A DNA stretch of 64,000 nt from Heloderma charlesbogerti (Eukaryota > Chordata > Lepidosauria > Squamata > Helodermatidae), in the NCBI GenBank assembly GCA_026122225.1, contig JANEZZ010002061.1:1674001-1738000 (forward strand). The letters run 5' to 3'. Shown piece by piece: positions 54,105-64,000 of this stretch. The position numbers and the translations under genes are program-made. Below the pieces are notes generated by a model that was not told where the DNA came from, searched no databases, and was given only the letters and a program-made list of their open reading frames with translations. Positions within the stretch are counted from its first letter, which is position 1; the number at the start of each line of letters is the position of its first letter.

Positions 54105-54400
54105 CAGTTTAAGGGGGGAGTGGGCAAAAGGTGTCCCACAGGTAGCCTGTGGTCGCCATGGGCGTTTCTGTGGGGTGCCCCTGGGTGGTTTCTGGGAGCA
54201 TGATTCTGCTTGAAAACGAGGTGCACGGTCTCTCTGCCCTCCTTGTTTCTTTGCAAAATGGCCAGGTGTTTTTCTTTTGTTTTGTTTTTTACCTCTGCAG
54301 CAAATTGGGTGGCGATTTTGGTGGCAGCCTTTTCGGCAGGGGTGGGATGCACTCCCTGGTGGGTTCTGGGGGGGCATGTGCCCCCCAACCACTGGACATT
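54105..54400. repeat. H10 dispersed repeat
   Basis: CTGCAGCAAATTGGGTGGCG, TTTTCGGCAGGGGTGGGATG, CTCCCTGGTGGGTTCTGGGG. The 206-codon minus-strand frame across it is not a gene. Confidence 0.5.
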
Positions 54401-54504
54401 GTCCACAGCGAGTCAAGAGAGCCAAGAGGTCAATTTTTAGATGACAGTGAGCCATGAATGTCACGGAGCTACAACGAAAGCATCCTATGGAATTCCGGAG
54501 CAGT

Positions 54505-54616
54505 TTCCCCTAGTGCAGTGCCCCCAAGAGTGTTGGATTACAACTCCACCCCACTGGCCATGTTGGCCGGGCTGGTGGGAGATGTAGTCCAACGCATCTG
54601 ATAGGGAAGGCTCTAC
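54505..54616. repeat. H1 palindromic element
   Basis: GTTGGATTACAACTCCACCCC and GGGAGATGTAGTCCAACGCA are the arms. Confidence 0.6.
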
Positions 54617-54702
54617 TAGAGGTACATCCAGGTGACCACTTTCCGTGCTCCCAGTTCGAGCGCCATCACATTCAGCCCAGGGTTTCTCCCTAGTCAAGGC
54701 AG

Positions 54703-54920
54703 TGCAGGCCGGTTGCTGCAATGTCAGTGGGGCTGTGATCCCACTCTGGGTTTCAGACAGAACAAGCCAGAACTCTAAAGGAGTTAGCCAAGGCACTGAA
54801 CCTATTTTAGGGGTTGGGTTCAGCACCTTGGATAGTTCCTTTAGAGTTCTGGCTGGTTCTGTCTGAAACCCAGAGTGGAATCACAGCCCCACTGACTCTG
54901 GAACAACCAGCCTGCACTGA
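54703..54920. repeat. H2 palindromic element
   Basis: GCAGGCCGGTTGCTGCAATG left, AACAACCAGCCTGCACTG right, with inner arms GGGTTTCAGACAGAACAAGC and GGTTCTGTCTGAAACCCAGAG. Confidence 0.72.
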
Positions 54921-55316
54921 ATCCAGGCATGCACCTCAGCCCAGGTAGTGTTGCCAGCTGACCACAGAAATGCTCTGGATTGCTCCTCAGCTTTACACAG
55001 ACGTTTCAGAGGCAGAAATTTATTGGTGTAGCTTATTATGGCCTGGAGGTGAAGACGATCTTCTGCTCAGTCCTGCAGATGACATTGCGGTTAGCGGCAT
55101 AGCTATATCCCATCCCCGTCCTTTTAAAAGTTATCATATGTAGCCCAGGGGGACCTACCCCTCTTTAGGAGGGTCAGTTCCCTTTTTTCCCTGGCACTGG
55201 TCCCTAATAAAACATTGGCCCTGTTTTTACCTCTTAGGGAGATATAAGAGATGTCTGGCATTTGAAGGGGAGGGACTCCTTTTGTACGCTACACACACGT
55301 GCACGTGTACGCCTGC

Positions 55317-55785
55317 TATTTATTTATTTATTTATTTATTTATTTATTTTATTAAATTTATTAATCGCCCATCTGGCTGGTCACCCAGCCACTCTGGGCG
55401 ATGTACAGCATATAATAAAACAGTTTAAAACAATAAAATTCTACAATAAAAACATTTTCTAAAATACCCTAACCCACCCCAAATGCCTGCCTGAACAACC
55501 ATGTTTTTAATGCACGGCGGAAGCTCATTAAAGAGGGGGCATGGCGGAGTTCCCTAGGGAGGGAGTTCCACAGAGTGGGGGCCACCACAGAAAAGGCCCT
55601 CTCCCTCGTCCCCACCAGTCTAGCTGTCCTGGCTGATGGGACAGAGAGAAGGCCATCCGAGGCTGATCTTGTTAAGCAGCCTGTCTGGTGTTGCTGGAGG
55701 CGCTCCTTAAGATAGGCTGGGCCGGAACCACATAGGGTTTTAAAGGTCAAAACCAACACCTTGAATTTGGCCCGGAAAACAACTG
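55317..55785 (-). mobile_element. L2/CR1 LINE 3' end
   Basis: The minus-strand frame 55759-55469 reads GTRERAFSVVAPTLWNSLP and SLMSFRRALKTWLFRQAF. The (TTTA)n run at 55317-55350 is its reversed tail, followed by CGCCCATCTGGCTGGTCAC. The ORF2 C-terminus is uninterrupted over about 95 codons, so the copy is fairly young. Confidence 0.82.
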
Positions 55786-56062
55786 CTAGAGTTCTTTCAG
55801 ATTCAGCCTCTCCCTGGGCATGAGGAACTTAAATCTTGGAGGGTGGGGGAAATGCAGGTTGCCTGTACAGCCCACTCCTTTGAGTGCTTTCGCTTGGAGA
55901 CTACATGTCAGCCCATGGCTTCTCTTTCATCCCCTCCATAACCACCTGATGAGATTCCTTGGTTCCAAAGCCGGCTCCTGGCTCCTGAAGAGCAAACAAA
56001 AATAGCAGGGGTTGAGCCACGTCCCACCACGTGTAATGAGGAGGACGGGGTGAAGTGGTGCG

Positions 56063-56165
56063 CAGGCACCGATCCCAGCTCAGTGGCAGAGCACCAGCTT
56101 TGCATGCAGAAAGTTCCTGGCTTCTCCAGGTAGGGCTGCCAAAAGCCACTATCTGAAACTCTGAC
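56063..56165 (+). mobile_element. tRNA-Ala-derived SINE fragment
   Basis: AGCTCAGTGGCAGAGCACC, a GCTTTGCATGCAGAAAG anticodon region, then a body similar to 5841-6040. The B box is degraded. Confidence 0.6.
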
Positions 56166-56184
56166 GAGTCCCTGCCAGCCTGTG

Positions 56185-56425
56185 TTAAGAGAGCCAGTGC
56201 AGTGTAGTGGTTAGAGCGTGGGACTTGGGAGACCCAGGTTCTGGTCCCCACTCGGCCATGCAGCTCGTTGGGTGAACTTTGGGCCAGTCACTGACTCTCA
56301 GCCTAACCTACCTCCCGGGGTTGTTGTGAGGATAAAATGGAGAGGAGGAAGCGGACCAGGTAAGCTACCTGGGGTTCCTTGCAAGAGGGAAAAAGGCAGG
56401 ATATACATGTAATTAAATAAATACA
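56185..56425 (+). mobile_element. MIR/CORE-like SINE
   Basis: tRNA-like head (GTGTAGTGGTTAGAGCGTGG, GAGACCCAGGTTCTGGTCCC), a core with TTGGGCCAGTCACTGACTCTC, and GGGTTGTTGTGAGGATAAAA, ending GGCAGGATATACATGTAATT. The Tc1-like element was inserted immediately after its tail. Confidence 0.75.
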
Positions 56426-56427
56426 TA

Positions 56428-57506
56428 CAGTACTGTGCAAAAGTCTTAGGCCACCATTAGATTCGTTGTTTTAGCAATGGTATAATGACCATATAGAATT
56501 ATTTCTCAGTCTCTTCGTTAGAATACAACCAGAAAATACATGAAATTTGTATGCGGTATTCAACAATAGGAAAAAAATCAGAAAAAAAACAGCTTCCATA
56601 GGCTAATGTGGCAAGTATTTAGTGTGATTTGCCCTTACACTAGAGTAACAGCAAGCGCCTGGCCAGGAATGGTCTTTGTGGAAGGGTAGCAGCCAAGAAA
56701 GCACTTTTGCGGAAGGGGAACAGGGTGAAAAGGCGAAGGTATGATAAAGCTCACTAAGATTGGAATGAGGATCAGTGGAAAAGAGTATTATGGAGTGATG
56801 AATCCAGGTTTGAAATTTTGGGGTCCAATCGTCAACAATATGTGAGAAGAAGAGTTGGAGAGAGATGGACGAATGAATGCTTGCAGCCTTCAGTGAAACA
56901 TGGTGGAGGGTCTCTCCTGGTTTGGGGCTGCATTTCTTCCAGTGGTGTTGGCGATCTTGTCCGTATTGATGGGATCATGAATGCTGAAAAGTACAGACAG
57001 GTTTTAATTCATCATGCCATTCCTTCTGGAAAGCGCCTGATTGGGAATGGTTTCATTTTTCAGCATGATAACGATCCCAAGCACACTGCTCATGCAGTGA
57101 AATCATATTTAGCGAGAAAAACAGCTGATAAAACACCGACAGTCATGGACTGGCCTTCACAGAATCCAGACCTGAATATTATAGAGGCAGTATGGGATCA
57201 CCTGGACAGAGAAAGAAATAAAAGACAACCTACATCTAAAGAAAAACTCTGGGAAGTGCTGAAAGAAGCCTGGTATAATATACCAGAAGATTACTTCAGA
57301 AAACTTCAGGATAGTCTCCCCAAAAGAGTTCAAGATGTGCTTAGAGCCAAGGGAGGTCACACTAAATACTGACTTTTGCCTGTGCATATTCCCTATATTT
57401 TTTGTTTGTATCTTAATATAGAGATGGGAAAATAATTATGGATGGCTGTTAAAACTTTGCTAAAACAACAAAGCTGGTGGTGGCCTAAGACTTTTGCACA
57501 GTACTG
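56428..57506 (+). mobile_element. Tc1-like DNA transposon, internally deleted, with intact inverted ends
   Basis: The element is bounded by TA dinucleotides (56426-56427 and 57507-57508). Its ends, 56428-56454 and 57480-57506, are inverted copies of each other beginning CAGTACTGTGCAAAAG. It is 1079 bp against about 1.6 kb for complete Tc1 elements. The transposase C-terminal half is present, but the helix-turn-helix DNA-binding region is largely missing. Confidence 0.92.
56640..57372 (+). pseudogene. Tc1-like transposase, N-terminally truncated
   Basis: The reading begins about 56645 (NSKRLARNGLCGRVAAKKAL), is interrupted by TAA at 56755-56757, and then runs open to TGA at 57370-57372. Catalytic residues are Asp in WSDESRF (56797), Asp in HDNDPKH (57067) and Glu in NPDLNIIEAVW (57184). 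Thirty-eight residues separate the second Asp and the Glu, rather than the 34 of classic Tc1/Sleeping Beauty. The uninterrupted part from 56818 is 184 codons. Loss of the DNA-binding domain and the stop make it non-autonomous. DD38E spacing suggests the Intruder lineage rather than DD34E. Confidence 0.88.
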
Positions 57507-57885
57507 TACATAAGAAAATTCAGACAATTCTGAGCTAGATGGACCCATGGGATGACTTCAGAATAAGCAGGGCTGGCGTCAGCACCTGGCAGCCTTGGGC
57601 AGTTGCCGGGGGCCCAGCACCCAGGCAGGGGCTGCCACTGAGGCCTGACCTGGGCCCTGCTTTTCTGGTGCTCCATTGATATGCTCCTCACTCATTTCAG
57701 GAAGGCATCAGTTTATGGCTAGAAGTAAATGTTAAGACAGTGCCCCCCCTTTCCATTATGAATTGTTTGCCAAGGAACTCATGTGTGTTGCAAAGGATTC
57801 TGGGTTCTACTCTTGAGCACACCCTTGTTTCACACTAAGAGCCCTCTGTCTGGAAGCACCCCTAGCAGTTTTGTTAAACAACATA

Positions 57886-57982
57886 AGGGTGCAATCCTAT
57901 GCATATTAGACAGAAAAAACGTCCTACAATTGGGAGTTGTAGGACCATTTCCTGTCTAAACATGCACAGGATTGTATTCTAA
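57886..57982. repeat. H3 palindromic element
   Basis: GGTGCAATCCTATGCATATT left, AAACATGCACAGGATTGTAT right; the centre CCTACAATTGGGAGTTGTAGG shows direct fold-back. Confidence 0.75.
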
Positions 57983-58439
57983 AACACTGTCTCCGAACAA
58001 TCATTTTATATTCATCAGTGCCCTCATATCAACACCAAAGATTAATAACCCTCAGATAAATTTTCAGACTTCTTGGTTATATGTTCAAATTGATAGTGTA
58101 TGGAAAATGATTTATGGGACATCAATATGATCATGATCATATGACTGTTTTGTGAATAAACTTCAGCTGGAAACTGAAAAATTCTGCTAATGGCAAAAGT
58201 CCACTCTGTGACGTATATAATGGCACTGCTGTTATTCAGTTAAACTATTCCTGAAATCCGTTCTCTTCCCAATGGCACAGTGCAACTGAGGCAGCATTGC
58301 AGCATTTGCACAGGCCTCTGCACCTCTTCCTACAGTTCACGTGTAACAGTTCGTAGCACTTTTGCTGCAGTTGGCCCAGAATTGTCCACTTGGGTTGCCA
58401 TTGAGAGCCACTTTTCCTCTCCCAACCTCAGTCTACAGC

Positions 58440-58595
58440 AGGGCTGGGGAACCTCTTTGAGCCCAAAGGCCAAATGCAATTTTGGAGAAGCTCTCAGGGG
58501 CCATATTCCAGTGGTGGGTGGGGGCAAAGGCAAGGGGTCGGGGCCAAAAATATGAAAAATACCTGCATATTGTAGTTTAAAATGCTTACTGCTGT
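58440..58595. repeat. H6 repeat fragment
   Basis: GGGGAACCTCTTTGAGCCCA, GAAGCTCTCAGGGGCCATAT, GTGGTGGGTGGGGGCAAAGG. Confidence 0.55.
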
Positions 58596-58601
58596 TAACT
58601 A

Positions 58602-58720
58602 AGGGCTTCTTCACATGGAGCTTTGATCCTGCTATTGAGATTGCTCACTCATGGAAGTTTGTGGGTGATCATCATGATGTATTTAACCTCCAGGGCACAT
58701 CCAGAGGTATTTCTTGGTTA
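58602..58720. repeat. Dispersed repeat shared with 58-170
   Basis: AAGGGCTTCTTCACATGGAGC, TTGATCCTGCTATTGAGATTG and TTTAACCTCCAGGGCACATCC. Confidence 0.6.
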
Positions 58721-58944
58721 TTTCGCTCCAAAAAGATCTGGAAGTAATGAACCATTTTAAAACGTCGAATTGTAATGTGATTGAAACAGCCACTAGATGG
58801 TACTGTTTCATTGTGTTCTATGGAACCATGAAAATTAAAAGCTTCCCCTCTCAGCAATCACATGGTCGCTGTAATGGGAGCCTGCGAGAAACACAGGAAG
58901 GGTCCAGAATGGGAGGACTGTGGAGTTTTTCTTTAGTGTAAAGG

Positions 58945-59115
58945 CAGCCTAAGCCTTAGGAGAGGCATGCCAACCTTTTAGAATGGGGAAAAACCTGCAA
59001 AACAGCAGGGAAACCATCAAATGATTGATGGCCGGGGAGAAGGGGGCTTGGCCATTTGGAGAATGTTGGAGAGCAGGATTGGGACCCCAGGAGGGCTGGA
59101 TTTGGCCCCACCGCT
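58945..59115. repeat. H6 repeat fragment
   Basis: CTAAGCCTTAGGAGAGGCATG matches the inverted complement of the H6 interior at 22873-22892. Confidence 0.4.
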
Positions 59116-60024
59116 GGTCTGCTAACTTTAGATCTTTTTTTATTACCTTTCCCCATACATATCCTCCCAGAAAGATTATGAATGTTGTGTGTTGTCTGGG
59201 GGCATCTGTGTTGTGGGAATACTGAAAACAGCTGCAGCTTTGCCTGATCGATTTGCATAATCCACTGGTTCTATCGTACGGAGGTAGTATGAACCTTTCC
59301 AGTAACACCATGGTATTGTCAGGGATGTACGTATGCTGGGGCTTCTGCTAGCATCAGAAATGCAGCTGTGACTTTTGGGAAAGATGTTCCATGTGTCCCA
59401 AGCTAACACCTTGACTTTCCCAGCATAGGACTGGGTCATGTCACACAAGTGCAAAGCAGATGAGGAACTGAGTGAAGCTGACTTACGTAGTCTGTTTTTC
59501 TGCAAAGCCCAATATTGTCTACTTTTGACTGGCAGCTCCTTCTAACTGAAAATGTGAGGGACTGAACCTGGGGCCCCGTCACTGAGTTTTGGTCCCTCCC
59601 TCTTTGGAACCAAAGCAACGTGGAACCAACAATATAATTCCCAAAAACAATATGGTAGCGACAAAGGTAACTTTTAGTAAGTCATGCATTAGATTATAAA
59701 CTTCCCTCATATACTTGGAAATAATACATACTTAAAGGCATGTATGATGAACAACATGCCAGTATCCAAAAGGTACAATAGCATCACAAGAGAGTTAATT
59801 AAAAACAGACTAGTATTTTTAAGATAATGCTTCTTCAGGACCAAAATCTGCAACTGGAACATAGTACAAGATCTCAAAAGGAAACAACACATTTGTCAGC
59901 CACAAGAAGATACTGATCCACTCACAGGTTTCCACATGAATGTCTAATCATGTAGCCTTGTATTTACGCACTCGCCTGGGAGCCATAGGTGACAAAGTGT
60001 TGCTTTTTAGTTTAGAAAAAAGGG
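59116..60024. other. No recognised gene
   Basis: 59500-59590 has a SINE-like GGACTGAACCTGGGGCCCC fragment; nothing else. Confidence 0.4.
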
Positions 60025-60507
60025 AAGTAAGGGGGGGATATGATAGAGGTGTTCAAAATGAGGCATGGTGTGGAGGAAGTGGATAGGGGGCCATTTTCCT
60101 CCCTCTCTCTCATAATATAAGAACTCAGAGTCATCCCATGAAATTGAATAGTAGGAGATTCAGGACAGATAAAAGTAACAACTTCTTCACATAGCACATA
60201 GTTAAACTATGGAATCTACTATTTCAAGACGTAGTGATGGCCACCCACTTTGATGGCTTTAAAAGGGGATTGCACAAATTCATGGAGGAAAAGGTTTTCT
60301 ATGGCTATAAGTCATGATGGCTATATGTTACCTCCAGTATCTGAGGCAGAATACCAGTTGCTGGGGAACATGAGTGGGAGGATGCTATTGTGCTTATGTC
60401 CTGCTTGTAGGCTTCCCACGGGCGCCTGGTTGGCCATTGTGGGAAAAGAATGCTAGACTAGATGGATCTTCGGTGTGATCCAGTGTGGCTTGTTTTATGT
60501 TCTTATG
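60025..60507 (+). mobile_element. CR1-type LINE 3' end
   Basis: Same family as 14340-15170, opposite orientation: GGCATGGTGTGGAGGAAGTG, AGACGTAGTGATGGCCACCC, a GGAGGAAAAGGTTTTCTATGG region and the tail CTAGACTAGATGGATCTTCGG. Frames are broken. Confidence 0.75.
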
Positions 60508-60904
60508 CCATTACGAGTTAAAACAACAACAATGCACCTCTGTATATATCTCCTGGGAAGCAGCTTTTTATGCATGGTAAAACAGAAGAGCACAATTTTT
60601 ACACATGACAGTTAACGTGATTGTTCCTGGAGCTGTGCAGGTAAAATGTCAACTGTGAGGCAGCCTTCTGCCCTGAGCAGCTCAGGTGAAAGTAACTGAG
60701 GTGCATCAAAGGCAGCCACAGCACTGAAACTCTCCACCACATTCCCCTGTGAGAGATGCATGCTCTCCCAGAGCAAGCATGGGATGTTCATGCATCTCCT
60801 CTCTCCCTTGCACAAGATCTGGAAGGGTGAGTGACGAAGTGCAAGGCACTTGTGCATAGGGACTGACAAACCTGTCAGTGTTGTTTTCTCTGCATTTCCC
60901 ATTT

Positions 60905-61290
60905 TTCTAATCTTAAATTCAGTTCATCGTGAACTTTGAGATTCTTTCACACCTTAATTTCGGTTCATGCCAAATTTAGAGATTTTTAAAAAATTTCACA
61001 TGAAAATTTGTATGCATTTTTGTGTTACTTTCTCCTAGTACATGCATTTCTGTATGCAATTTCCCCTAATATACACATTCTTTGCAAACAATTTTCCTAA
61101 TATAATGCACTTTAATGTTATTTTCACAAATATATTCATTTGTGTGTGTGTGTGTTCTCCTAATTTGTGCATTTTTGCACACACTTTTTGATTGGAGAAC
61201 TCCATTGCAAAATTCGAGGAAGTGTGATTTTCTGAAGATAACGGAGTTTTGGACTGTGTATTGGTTCAAAAATGCAAAATTAGGAAAGTT
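60905..61290. repeat. AT-rich dispersed repeat
   Basis: TTTCACATGAAAATTTGTATG, CATTTCTGTATGCAATTTCCC, with a (TG)7 run at 61140; resembles 23740-23930. Confidence 0.45.
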
Positions 61291-61384
61291 CTCATTAAAA
61301 TTTCTCTTCCATCCATACTCATGCTTTTGAGCAAATGTGGCATATGCGCTGGGAGCTGCTTTGTACATGACCGTGGAACATTCT

Positions 61385-61640
61385 GTTTCACTGCTTCCAG
61401 GGGACACAGTGCATTCGGCTAGGAGTCGGGAGATCTGGGTTCTAGTCCCCACTCAGCCATGGAAGCTCACTGGGTGACTTTGGGCCAGTCACAGATTCTC
61501 AGCCCAACCCACCTCACAGGGTTGTTGTTGTGAGGATAAAATGGAGGAGGAGGAGGGCTATGTACTCCGCCTTGAGTTCCTTAAGGAGGAAAAAAGGCGG
61601 GATATAAATGGAATGAATAAAAAATAAAAAATAAATTCAT
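61385..61640 (+). mobile_element. MIR/CORE-like SINE
   Basis: Same family as 56185-56425: GAGATCTGGGTTCTAGTCCC, TTTGGGCCAGTCACAGATTC, GTTGTTGTGAGGATAAAATG, then GGCGGGATATAAATGGAATG and an A-rich tail. Confidence 0.78.
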
Positions 61641-62689
61641 CTATCCTGCAGTGTGAGATGAGTGAGTGAACATCTACGCAAAGCAGGCAAGATGCTTCAG
61701 TTTCCCCCCTTCAAGCCTGATCTGGCAGCATGAAATAGGAATGTGCGAGCCACTCCTGCATCTTTTATTGTCACTTCCTGGTAATGTGCAAAGCCGACTG
61801 TGACAACAGGGGGGATCAGCCTATGGCAACAGCCTATCAGTAGGCTGCCACAATTCTTAGGGTGTCACCAAAACTATTCTTTTTGGGGGAAACCTTACAA
61901 ACTAGGGGTCTGCCAGCAAGGGAACTTCCTCCTCACCCCAGATCCATCACACAACCCTTTTGTCTCTCCAATATATATTCATATATGCAGTCATCCAATG
62001 TTGACATCAAGGTCTGGTTTGCATGTGTGAATGAGCCTCCATGGATCAAACACCACAGGGCCCTCCTGGTTGAGCCATAAAGACGGGTATAAATGTGAAA
62101 ACTGCAACTTCCTTATCTCACCCCAAGCACAGTGTGTGGAGTTGGCTTACATGCATGTGAGTGATCAACAGGTATGTATGTATGTGTGAACCAACCATAG
62201 ATCCAGGGATAGAGCAGAAACTTTCAAATTAACAGCAATAGTAGGTGAGACTGACAGCTTGGGATACAGACTTCAGAACAATCTCGGGATGTCATATATA
62301 TTATCTGTACCTTAGAAACATCCAAGACTTCTGATGAATATAAATTGATTGTTACCCAATTCACCACAAGGTGGCAGAATTTCCCAGCAAAATTTAATTC
62401 ACAGTCCACTCATCCTCTCTACCTGTGTGATTTATTATCATTTTTCTCTCATAATATCCTGTATCTTTTACATGGATCCTTGCAGCCTGTGTGGTTGGCA
62501 GATGTTTGCATTAACTCACTGCAAATGCATCTAGTTGTTTTTGCTTTTTTTTTTGAATTTTAAAACATACAACCAAATAAATTTCACAGTTCCCAAAACT
62601 GGGACTGTTACTTTTTGTTATTATTATAGAGTCATTATGGCCCAAAGTGCTTTACAAAGTAAAATAAGGGGTAAACAACAGGATTTTTT
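61641..62689. other. No recognised gene
   Basis: Unique-looking sequence with a short (TGTA)n patch at 62172-62186. Confidence 0.45.
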
Positions 62690-63165
62690 TGGCACCATAA
62701 AGACTAGAGGAGAATGAGAGATCAGGACGAACTGCAAATCTTACACATACTTAACAATAATATAATAATGAGATTTATAAAGTACTATAAAATATTTAAC
62801 CAAAATGTTAAATTCTACAGATTGCTTGTAATTTGATACTGTAATGCTTGTAACAGGATAGAGAGATCTTTTGCCTGTCTGTCCTTATAACTCGTGTGTG
62901 TGCATATTTAGCAGTTGGTTCAAAAATTAACTTTTACTTGCACCTTTTGTTGTATACATTTAGCTATGTTTTGCAATTTCTTATTCATGTTTTACACTGT
63001 CTTATAGATTGTATTACTACTTTCACTTGCACCTTTTGTTGCGCAGTTTTAAGACACATTTTATGAGTGTTTTATAGTACTTTATAAATCTCATTATTAT
63101 ATTATTGTTACTTGTGAGTAAGATTTGCAGTTTGTCCTGATCCCTTATTCTCTTTTGGTTTTTAT
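62690..63165. repeat. Inverted repeat with about 90-bp arms
   Basis: 62728-62800 (GATCAGGACGAACTGCAAATC ... ATGAGATTTATAAAGTACTA) is the inverted complement of 63070-63145. The spacer contains the 15-mer CTTGCACCTTTTGTTG twice (62938 and 63028). The outer flank has GGCACCATAAAGACTA. Confidence 0.7.
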
Positions 63166-63456
63166 TGGCCAGGAAATTGTCTTCTTTGTTTAACCAAAAA
63201 GACTAACACATTTCTTATGGAATATGTTTTGGTGACCAACAGTCCACTTCACCACAAGCATGAAGTGTTATCGAGAGTTTCAGGTACATATATAGAGTAC
63301 ACATGTTGGGAGGGGAGAATTGTAAATAGTTTTCCCTAGTCTTGGATTACAACTCCCATAATCCCTTAATTTTCCAGATGAGTTCACTGTAAGGGGGATT
63401 GATGGTTAAATGAGAGGTGGATTCCCACAGTTCCTTCTATGGACTTTCTTCTGATA

Positions 63457-63553
63457 AGGGTGCAGTCCTATGCGTGTCTAGCATAGCTGGCTGGGGAATG
63501 CTGGGGGTTGTAGGACTTTTTCTCTGTTTAAACATGCATAGGATTGTGCCCTT
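63457..63553. repeat. H3 palindromic element
   Basis: GGGTGCAGTCCTATGCGTGT left; AAACATGCATAGGATTGTGCCC right. Confidence 0.7.
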
Positions 63554-63554
63554 A

Positions 63555-63668
63555 ATCTCCCATCCTTTACATGTTTAGACAGAAAATGTCCTACAACTCC
63601 CAGCATGCCGGGAATGATGGGAGTTGTAGTCCAACACATCTGGAGGGCACCAGGATGTGGAACGCTAC
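63555..63668. repeat. H3/H1 composite repeat
   Basis: ACATGTTTAGACAGAAAATG, CCTACAACTCCCAGCATGCC, then GGGAGTTGTAGTCCAACACA and TCTGGAGGGCACCAGGATG. An H3 left arm runs directly into an H1 right arm. Confidence 0.6.
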
Positions 63669-64000
63669 ACTAACATATCCTGGCAGAACAGAGCTAACAC
63701 TGGGAAGAATGATTTGGTAACTTCTGGACAAGAGGCAGCTTGAGACTGGCATAAGGGAAGAAGAGCTGCTGTATTTACAGCTGCACGCATGGTTTCACTG
63801 CGCCTGCCCATTTCAGTTGCTGCCTTTGGTAGAAAATGTCAATAAAGACCATTTCAAAAAGAATGTCTGCTCCACAGAATTCCTGGGGGCTGACTTCTAA
63901 GGGCCAAACTCTGCAATGCGAGAGATCCATGGCTGAATCACCGGACATATTTCCTTTTCCTTAAAGCAGCCCCTAGAGAGCTTAACTTGGATCAGGGCAC

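Noticed and set aside
53844..54464. 206-codon and 170-codon minus-strand frames
   Set aside because: They overlap in different frames across the H10 repeat and an H4 repeat; no known motif.
1..64000. CRISPR arrays, bacterial operons, phage attachment sites
   Set aside because: The window is vertebrate; the regularly repeated runs are microsatellites without spacers.

Overview
This window is nuclear DNA of a squamate reptile, most likely a lizard. It holds a nearly full-length BovB (RTE) retrotransposon, many CR1/L2-type LINE tails, tRNA-Ala-derived and MIR/CORE-like SINEs, large families of short palindromic elements, abundant microsatellites, and genes split by GT-AG introns. BovB also occurs in ruminants, but the accompanying CR1/L2 and SINE set is reptilian. 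This assignment comes from repeat content, not from a database search. There are no bacterial-style operons, and nearly all long open frames are chance readings of repeats.

The only host gene family I can support is TMEM247-like (short N-terminal region, charged coiled-coil, C-terminal hydrophobic segments). One near-complete copy runs left to right: coding exons 44139-44369, 45278-45613 and 49189-49392, a possible exon ending in just the start codon at 43097-43099, and a poly(A) signal at 49647. Two further homologous middle exons lie on the minus strand at 25698-26759 and 1579-1968. All these exons begin and end in phase 0. The 25698-26759 exon is about three times longer than the others because its coiled-coil unit has been multiplied. 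No membrane exon was found for the minus-strand copies. The window therefore shows a head-to-head expanded TMEM247-like cluster, which is its most interesting content.

Layout. 1-7.7 kb: minus-strand exon A, an L2/CR1 fragment, a SINE and palindromic repeats. 7.77-10.88 kb: BovB with an 11-bp target duplication, broken by two frameshifts and one stop. 11-25.6 kb: a CR1 tail containing a MITE with perfect 35-bp inverted ends, a PPT-linked LTR, and a solo LTR with a 5-bp target duplication inside another MITE. 25.7-26.76 kb: minus-strand exon B. 26.9-33.0 kb: an endogenous retrovirus (tRNA-His primer site, LTRs about 2.3% diverged, interior badly degraded), its 5' LTR 165 bp from the exon B splice acceptor. 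33-43 kb: repeats, a truncated U2 snRNA pseudogene and a second PPT-linked LTR. 43-49.7 kb: the TMEM247-like gene. 50-64 kb: palindromic repeats, LINE and SINE copies, and a Tc1-like DNA transposon (56428-57506) with intact inverted ends and DD38E catalytic spacing.

Palindromic/MITE families are named H1 to H10 here for cross-reference only; the names are mine, and boundaries are by eye, good to about 10-20 bp unless a target duplication is given.
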